A stretch of 11,695 nucleotides of DNA from contig CATPAP010000288.1 in the NCBI GenBank assembly GCA_955651875.1, forward strand, positions 1-11,695. Direction: 5' to 3'. How positions within the stretch are numbered: position 1 is the stretch's first letter; every line of letters begins with the position of its first letter. The translations under genes were made by a program, and so were the position numbers. Of the stretch, positions 7,086-11,695 are shown in pieces. The notes beneath the pieces are model-generated. The model was not told the origin of the DNA. It did no database searches and saw only the letters and a program-made list of their open reading frames with translations. This DNA is from Candidatus Dormiibacterota bacterium. Its GTDB lineage: Bacteria; Chloroflexota; Dormibacteria; Aeolococcales; Aeolococcaceae.

Positions 7086-7124
7086 GCGGTCCCGCCCAGA
7101 GCGGTGAGGGCGTCGCGCGGGCGC

Positions 7125-7133
7125 GAGGAGGAG
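7125..7133 (+). promoter_or_regulatory. Strong ribosome-binding site of the SDR-like gene
   Basis: GAGGAGGAG sits just before the ATG at 7136, with its AGGAGG core four bases from the start codon. It selects this ATG over the start codon available at 7019 in the same frame, and therefore shows that the protein really lacks the usual long N-terminal Rossmann region. Confidence 0.8.
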
Positions 7134-7135
7134 CG

Positions 7136-7939
7136 ATGCGACTGCTGGTGACCGCCGCACGCAGCGAGCTGGGCCGCGTGGTGGTGCGCACCCGCGGCGG
7201 CGATGACGGCCGCGGCGCACCGGTGATCATCAACCTTGCGCTGCAGGCACCCAACACCCTGCTCCACGACGGGCACGCCTGGTGGCCGGATCCAGGTGAC
7301 CACATCCTCGCCTCGACTCGCCGCGTGCTCGCGGCGGCGCGGCGCGAGGACGCCGCCTTCCTGGTCCATGCCAGCTACGCGTTCCTCGAGGGGGCCGAGG
7401 GCGGCGGCAAGGTCGGCGGCCGTCTGCGACCGATCGTCGATGCGGCGCGCGAGGCCGAGGAGATGGTGCTGGCGAGCGCACGGCCGGCGTGCGTGGTGCG
7501 GGTCGGTTACCTGTACGGGCCGGAATGGCGCGACCTCCGCGCCTACCGCCGCGCGTTCCAGCTGGGGCGGCCGTACTGGGCGGGTCCGCGCCACAACCTC
7601 CATCACCACCTGTACAGCAACGACGCCGCCCGGGCGCTGCTCACCGCAGCCCAGCGCCGTGCCGCAGGACGGCGTACCTACGCCACCGACGGCACGCCCG
7701 CGTCCTTCGCCGACTTCATCGATCACTTCGCGCGGCTGGTCGGCCGCTCCCGTCCGCTGCACGTGCCGGCGCGAGCGCGCCCGCTGATCAGGTTCGTGGT
7801 GAGCGAGCTGCACATGGAGGCGGTTGAGCTGGCTGCGACCGCCGCCGCGGCGCCGAGGCTGCCCGGATGGCGGCCGCTGGTGCCGAGCTATCGCGAAGGC
7901 CTGGCCGAGGTTGTCGAGGCGTGGCACGCGCAGCGGTGA
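7136..7939 (+). CDS. NAD(P)-dependent epimerase/dehydratase-like protein with degenerate cofactor and catalytic motifs
   Basis: The fold is that of an extended SDR: a first strand M-R-L-L-V-T-A-A, a V-I-I-N-L-A strand near 30-35, and V-H-A-S-Y near 77-81. Then come A-C-V-V-R-V-G-Y-L-Y-G-P (118-129), a H-H-L-Y-S-N-D-A-A-R-A-L segment (157-168) and a typical C-terminal substrate lobe to residue 267. The oddities are clear. The glycine-rich G-x-x-G-x-x-G loop is absent (T-A-A-R-S-E-L-G instead). Only about 24 residues separate strand 1 from V-I-I-N-L-A, where the family usually has 50-60. The Y-x-x-x-K pair is not recognisable (I-V-D-A-A-R-E-A-E-E near 100-109). The strong RBS fixes the start, so the N-terminus is not simply mis-called. 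It may be a non-catalytic binding or partner protein. Its stop overlaps the start of the spermidine-synthase-like gene, so the two are probably translated together. Confidence 0.82.
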   Translation: MRLLVTAARSELGRVVVRTRGGDDGRGAPVIINLALQAPNTLLHDGHAWWPDPGDHILASTRRVLAAARREDAAFLVHASYAFLEGAEGGGKVGGRLRPIVDAAREAEEMVLASARPACVVRVGYLYGPEWRDLRAYRRAFQLGRPYWAGPRHNLHHHLYSNDAARALLTAAQRRAAGRRTYATDGTPASFADFIDHFARLVGRSRPLHVPARARPLIRFVVSELHMEAVELAATAAAAPRLPGWRPLVPSYREGLAEVVEAWHAQR

Positions 7940-9480
7940 CGCCCTCCTCAGCGCAACAGCCCCCCGCTCCGCGGGCGCTGCCTTTCGTCGTGTTCTCCGC
8001 CGGCGCGGGCTCGCTTGCCACGGAGATCTGCGCCTCGCGGCTGCTCGCCCCCTACTTCGGCAACACCACGGTGGTGTGGGCCAACGTCATCGGGCTCATC
8101 CTCATCTACCTCTCGGTCGGCTACTGGGTCGGGGGCAGGTTCGCCGACCGCCACCCGCACCCGCGCGTGCTCGGCGGCATCCTGCTCGTTGCGGCGGTGG
8201 CGATCAGCGTGCTGCCCTTCATCGCGCATCCGTTCCTGCAGCTGGCGCTGCAGGGGTTCAGCGCGCTGAGCATCGGCGTTGTTGCAGGGTCGTTCTTCGC
8301 CACCCTCCTGCTCTTCAGCGTGCCCGTGTCGATGCTCGGCATGGTGTCGCCGTTCGCAGTGCGGCTGGCGGTGCGCGACGTGCGCACCGCCGGCAGCGTC
8401 GCGGGCCGGCTCTCGTCGCTGGCCACCATCGGCGCGATCGCGGGCACGTTTGCGCCGGCGCTCGTGCTCATCCCGGCGATCGGCACGCAGCGCACCCTGC
8501 TCTGCGCTTCGTTCCTCGTCTGCATCGCCGCGGTCCCGCTGCTTCCCCGCCGCGCGCCGCTGGTCGCCCTGGTGGTGGCCGCGCTGATGCTCATTCCCCC
8601 GGCAGCGGTGAAATCCGTTGCCGGTGCTGTGCTCGAGCGCGAAACCCAGTACCAGTACGTGCAGGTGGTGGACGCGCCCGACGGACGCACCGCGTTGCGA
8701 CTCGACGACGGCATCGCCGACCAGTCGGTGTACCGTTCCAACACTGTGCTCACCGGCGGGGAGTGGGACATGCCGCTGGTGGTTCCACCTCTGCTTGACC
8801 ATCCCATGCGCCGTGCGCTGATCATCGGCAACGCCGGCGGCACCATGGCGCGCGCGCTCGTGCACGAGTATCCCGGCGTGCGCATCGACGGTGTCGAACC
8901 CGACCCGGAGGTGACCGCCATCGGGCGGGAGGTGATGGGCATGGCACAGGTCGCGGGCCTGCGCGTCATCGACGGCGACGGCCGCGCGTTTCTTGCGACC
9001 ACCTCGCAGCGCTACGACCTCATCATCGTCGACGCCTACCGGCAGGCCTACGTGCCGTTCTGGCTGGTGACGCAGCAGTTCTTCGCCCTGGCTCGGGAGC
9101 ACCTGGCCGCGGGCGGGGCGCTCGCCTTCAACCTGGCGCGCGTGCCCGGCGACGACCGCCTCGCGACCGCGGTGAGCGGCACCCTGGCCACCGTCTTCGC
9201 GGATGTCCGGGTGTGGCCGGCGTTGAGCTTCAACGAGCTCGTCGTCGGGTTCGACCGAGCCCCGTCCGCCACGGAGCTGCACGATCGCCTCGCCACTCTG
9301 CCCACCGAGCTGCGAGTGCTCATCCCACTGGTGTCGAGCCAGCTGCGGGCTGTGACCGCCACCGCCGATCCGCTGACCGACGACCACGCGCCGGTGGAGT
9401 GGCTCACCGACCGCGCTCTACTGGAGGAGATCGCCGCCGGCGGTCGCTTCTCCGAGGACCTTCTCCCGACCCATCCCTGA
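7936..9480 (+). CDS. Membrane-fused spermidine-synthase-like protein
   Basis: I chose the GTG at 7936 (514 residues), whose GTGA overlaps the preceding stop. Upstream starts in the same frame (7921, 7867) would lie inside the SDR gene without a better RBS. The N-terminal half (about 14-230) has roughly seven hydrophobic segments. It opens with F-S-A-G-A-G-S-L-A-T-E-I and A-S-R-L-L-A-P-Y-F-G, motifs usual in MFS-like/spermidine synthase fusions. The C-terminal half (about 235-495) is a SpeE-type methyltransferase fold: E-T-Q-Y-Q-Y (236-241), I-I-G-N-A-G-G (296-302), V-E-P-D-P-E (320-325), D-G-D-G-R-A-F (346-352), D-L-I-I-V-D-A-Y (361-368) and T-D-D-H-A-P-V-E-W (481-489). The canonical G-G-G-D-G loop of true aminopropyltransferases is replaced by G-N-A-G-G, so activity on putrescine is doubtful. 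It is probably an inner-membrane enzyme of unknown substrate. Confidence 0.88.
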   Translation: MTPSSAQQPPAPRALPFVVFSAGAGSLATEICASRLLAPYFGNTTVVWANVIGLILIYLSVGYWVGGRFADRHPHPRVLGGILLVAAVAISVLPFIAHPFLQLALQGFSALSIGVVAGSFFATLLLFSVPVSMLGMVSPFAVRLAVRDVRTAGSVAGRLSSLATIGAIAGTFAPALVLIPAIGTQRTLLCASFLVCIAAVPLLPRRAPLVALVVAALMLIPPAAVKSVAGAVLERETQYQYVQVVDAPDGRTALRLDDGIADQSVYRSNTVLTGGEWDMPLVVPPLLDHPMRRALIIGNAGGTMARALVHEYPGVRIDGVEPDPEVTAIGREVMGMAQVAGLRVIDGDGRAFLATTSQRYDLIIVDAYRQAYVPFWLVTQQFFALAREHLAAGGALAFNLARVPGDDRLATAVSGTLATVFADVRVWPALSFNELVVGFDRAPSATELHDRLATLPTELRVLIPLVSSQLRAVTATADPLTDDHAPVEWLTDRALLEEIAAGGRFSEDLLPTHP

Positions 9481-9490
9481 TTCCTCCACC

Positions 9491-9510
9491 CGGTGGTCCT
9501 ACGACCATCG
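9491..9510 (+). terminator. Hairpin after the SpeE-like gene, possible terminator
   Basis: CGGTGGTC and GACCATCG can pair over eight positions, one of them G-U, around a CTAC loop. The hairpin begins 11 bases after the stop at 9480. No T-run follows, so termination would have to be non-canonical. The following 9511-9632 shows no gene. Confidence 0.35.
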
Positions 9511-9632
9511 ACCCGGCGCGCATCGGCGGCGATCTCAGCGAGCATGGTGAAGACCATGGCAACGCCTCTGATGACAGAAGCACTCGCGCCCGTCGCGCTG
9601 CGGCATTCCCGCCTGCCAGCGGCTAGGCTGCG

Positions 9633-11051
9633 ATGACCATGACCGTGCTCGAGCAGGGGCGCGCGCGAACCGACGGCGGCAGAGCCGAATCGGTGGGCGC
9701 GGGCGCGGGCGCGGGCGGGCGGCGCCCCGGCCTGCTGCGCCGGCTGATTCGCAATGAGGTCGCCCGCTTCGCGGCGGGGGGTTTGCTCGCCGCTGTCCTC
9801 GTCGGCGCGGGCACCTTCGTCGTGGTCAGCCGCGACGCGGAGGCCCAGGCGGTCGGCCACGCCAAGGACATCACGTCCGTTGAGGGACGCGGCATCGTCC
9901 AGCCTGCACTCGCTGACGCACTTCTGACCAACGACCCAACCGGATGGGCCAACCTTGACAAGATCTGCCGTCAGAGAATCCTCAGCCCCGACGTCGTTCG
10001 CGTGAAGCTGTGGAAAGCCGACGGCACCATCATCTACTCGGACGAGCCCCGCCTGATCGGACAGCGCTTCCAACTCGAGGACGCCGAGCTTGCCTCACTG
10101 CACAGCCCCACAGGCGCGGCCGACGCGGGTGTCTCCGATCTCACAGCACCCGAGAACCAGTACGAGCGGAGCTTCGGCAAGCTGCTTCAGGTGTACCTGC
10201 CGGTGCACACGCCCAACGGTACTCCTCTCCTGTTCGAGACATACCAGCGATACCAGGCGATCACCCAGTACCAGCAGTCTGTGTGGGCCTCATTCCTTCC
10301 GGTGCTGATCGGCGGGCTGGCCGTCCTGTTCGTGGTGCAGATCCCGCTCGCCGTGGGCATGGCGCGCCGGCTGCGCGCCTCGCTCGCCGAGCGCCAAGCG
10401 CTGCTCGAGCGAGCCATCAACGCGTCGGAGCAGGAGCGCGGACGCATCGCGCGCGACCTCCACGACGGCGTGGTGCAGCGGCTGGCGGCGGTGACCTTCT
10501 CGTTGAGCGCGCTGGCGCGACGGCTCGCCCCCACGGGCAGCGGCGGCTCGCGGTCCGGCAGCGCGGTGCCCGACGTCGAGAAGGCCGCCGGTGAGACACG
10601 CGCCGCCATGCGTGATCTGCGCACCCTCATCGTGGAGATCGCGCCGCCGAACCTCCACGCCGAGGGCATCGACAACGCCCTGCGCGATCTCCTCGAACCT
10701 CTCTCGCTCGCCGGGACGGCGGTGAGCCTCCACGCACCGGCCGCGACGGGTCTGCCCGCGGCCACCACGACGCTGCTGTTCAGGGTCGCGCAGGAGGCGC
10801 TGCGCAACGCCGGCAAGCACGCCCACGCGACGCGGGTCACCGTACGCCTGCGCAACCACGGTGACAGCGTGCGCCTGGAGATCTCCGACGATGGCTGCGG
10901 TTTCAGCCCGGCCGACCTCGAGCACCGCCGCCGTGACGGCCACGTGGGCCTGAGCCTGCTTCGTGACCTCGTCGCGGACGCCGGCGGCACCCTCCATGTC
11001 ACGTCCAACCCGGGCAGCGGCACCGACGTGGCCGTCGAGGTGCCGCGCTGA
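9633..11051 (+). CDS. Membrane sensor histidine kinase, NarL/DegS (HisKA_3) type
   Basis: This 472-residue protein has a basic Gly-rich cytoplasmic N-terminus, a first membrane segment near 45-66, an extracytoplasmic sensor region (about 67-217) and a second membrane segment near 218-242. The sensor includes V-K-L-W-K-A-D-G-T-I-I-Y-S-D, as in Cache/PAS-like sensors. A short linker leads to the HisKA_3 dimerisation helix with phospho-acceptor His277 in R-I-A-R-D-L-H-D-G-V-V-Q-R. The ATPase domain follows: N-box V-A-Q-E-A-L-R-N-A-G-K-H-A (Asn392), G1 D-D-G-C-G-F (419-424), and G-H-V-G-L near 436-440. All catalytic motifs are present. The signal is unknown. The ATG at 9633 has only a weak AGG upstream, and an ATG two codons later (9639) is an alternative start. 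The stop overlaps the regulator start by one base, so this is a cognate pair. Confidence 0.93.
   Translation: MTMTVLEQGRARTDGGRAESVGAGAGAGGRRPGLLRRLIRNEVARFAAGGLLAAVLVGAGTFVVVSRDAEAQAVGHAKDITSVEGRGIVQPALADALLTNDPTGWANLDKICRQRILSPDVVRVKLWKADGTIIYSDEPRLIGQRFQLEDAELASLHSPTGAADAGVSDLTAPENQYERSFGKLLQVYLPVHTPNGTPLLFETYQRYQAITQYQQSVWASFLPVLIGGLAVLFVVQIPLAVGMARRLRASLAERQALLERAINASEQERGRIARDLHDGVVQRLAAVTFSLSALARRLAPTGSGGSRSGSAVPDVEKAAGETRAAMRDLRTLIVEIAPPNLHAEGIDNALRDLLEPLSLAGTAVSLHAPAATGLPAATTTLLFRVAQEALRNAGKHAHATRVTVRLRNHGDSVRLEISDDGCGFSPADLEHRRRDGHVGLSLLRDLVADAGGTLHVTSNPGSGTDVAVEVPR
9695..9712 (+). repeat. Three tandem copies of GGGCGC inside the kinase gene
   Basis: The 6-bp unit is repeated perfectly three times and encodes the Gly-Ala run at residues 22-27 of the kinase. 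The unit length is a multiple of three, so changes in copy number would keep the frame and only lengthen or shorten the cytoplasmic N-terminal tail. Confidence 0.7.
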
Positions 11052-11680
11052 TGCCCGGCCGCGTCCGCCTGCTCATCGTCGACGACCACCCCCTGGTGCG
11101 GCGCGGTCTCTGCGAGCTGTTCGGCCAGGACAGCGGTGTCGAGGTGATCGATGCCGTCGGCGACGGCGAGCAGGCGGTGAGCGCGGTGATGGCCGAGGAG
11201 CCCGACGTGGTCCTCATGGACATCTCCATGCCGGGGATGGACGGCATCGAGGCGACGCGGCGGCTGCTCGCGGTGCGCCCCGAGACGCGCGTGGTCATGC
11301 TCACCTCGTTCGCCGACCACGAGCGCGTCATGGAGGCGCTGGACACGGGCGCGGTGGGGTACATCCTCAAGGACGCCGAGAGCGACGAGCTGCTCCGCGG
11401 GGTGCGCGCCGCCGCGGGTGGGGAGTCCCCGCTCTCCCCGCGCGCCGCCCGCGCCCTCATCACCGCCCGGCGCGGGAGCCGCCCATTCGAGGAGCTGACC
11501 GCCCGTGAGCTCGACGTCCTGCGGCTGGTGGGGCGGGGCCTGAGCAACAAGCAGATCGCCTGGCGGCTGACCATCAGCGAGAAGACGGTGAAGGCGCACA
11601 TGACCAGCATCTTCGGCCGCATCGGCGTCGGCGACCGCACCCAGGCGGCGCTGTGGGCACAGCGCCACGGCGTCTCCTGA
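11051..11680 (+). CDS. NarL/FixJ-family response regulator with LuxR-type HTH
   Basis: The 209-residue protein has a complete receiver domain (1-122). It contains the acidic pair Asp11-Asp12 in I-V-D-D-H-P, phospho-acceptor Asp57 in V-L-M-D-I-S-M-P-G-M-D-G, Thr85 in V-V-M-L-T-S and Lys107 in Y-I-L-K-D. After a linker, the C-terminal LuxR-type DNA-binding domain (about 147-207) shows L-T-A-R-E-L-D-V-L-R-L-V, G-L-S-N-K-Q-I-A and I-S-E-K-T-V-K-A-H. This is a phosphorylation-controlled transcription factor. Its ATG shares one base with the kinase stop (TGATG at 11049-11053), so kinase and regulator are translationally coupled. The DNA targets cannot be told from this window. Confidence 0.96.
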   Translation: MPGRVRLLIVDDHPLVRRGLCELFGQDSGVEVIDAVGDGEQAVSAVMAEEPDVVLMDISMPGMDGIEATRRLLAVRPETRVVMLTSFADHERVMEALDTGAVGYILKDAESDELLRGVRAAAGGESPLSPRAARALITARRGSRPFEELTARELDVLRLVGRGLSNKQIAWRLTISEKTVKAHMTSIFGRIGVGDRTQAALWAQRHGVS

Positions 11681-11695
11681 CACGCGTCTTAAGAC

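Noticed and set aside
7948..9387. Long minus-strand open frame (479 codons) under the SpeE-like gene
   Set aside because: The product is a low-complexity Arg/His/Glu-rich sequence with no domain, while the plus strand has clear membrane segments and SpeE motifs.
9624..9629. TAGGCT as a -10 element for a leaderless kinase transcript
   Set aside because: The spacing would place the start between the two candidate ATGs, and no -35 match is seen, so the evidence is too thin to annotate.
10187..11683. Minus-strand open frame (498 codons) under the kinase and regulator genes
   Set aside because: It spans two well-defined genes on the other strand and shows only low-complexity composition.
11686..11695. 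GTCTTAAGAC palindrome at the window end
   Set aside because: It is a perfect ten-base palindrome after the regulator stop, but it touches the window edge and cannot be judged as an operator or part of a terminator.

Overview
This window is GC-rich DNA with SD-led and overlap-coupled genes. It carries two lipoproteins, a DUF3048 (YerB-like) protein, an L,D-transpeptidase and a NarL-type two-component pair. That mix suggests a high-GC bacterium with a peptidoglycan wall, probably monoderm, in or near Actinomycetota or Chloroflexota/Ca. Dormibacterota. The phylum is inferred from gene style only. There are no RNA genes, insertion sequences or CRISPR arrays that I can support.

Layout. (a) 1-962, minus: DUF3048 lipoprotein, cut by the window edge just before its C-terminus. 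(b) 1146-1508, plus: 120-residue protein of unknown function, overlapping tail-to-tail with the next gene. (c) 1496-2197 and 2194-4359, minus: an apparent two-gene operon. The promoter-proximal gene encodes a large exported repeat protein ending in a C39-like cysteine peptidase domain; its TGA overlaps the TTG start of a small lipoprotein gene. (d) 4619-6631, plus: a divergently transcribed paralogue with the same repeat scaffold, ending in a YkuD L,D-transpeptidase domain. (e) 6698-6978, minus: frameshifted, truncated remnant of a small secreted protein. (f) 7136-7939 and 7936-9480, plus: a degenerate SDR/epimerase-like protein coupled by GTGA to a membrane-fused spermidine-synthase-like protein. 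(g) 9633-11051 and 11051-11680, plus: a membrane histidine kinase and its NarL/LuxR-type response regulator, overlapping by one base.

The most notable content is the divergent pair in (c) and (d). Both proteins consist of a signal sequence, two macro-repeats of about 240 residues (each five modules with a G-G-W-x-L-D-G-W-G-G-x-H-x-F/W-G signature and a W-D-I-A-R motif), a Q-P-V/L-S linker and a C-terminal enzyme domain. The enzyme differs: a papain-like C39-type peptidase in one and an L,D-transpeptidase in the other. The simplest reading is a surface-located, possibly beta-propeller, scaffold that presents alternative wall- or protein-modifying enzymes. The neighbouring lipoproteins would fit an envelope-remodelling locus, but the functional link is inference.
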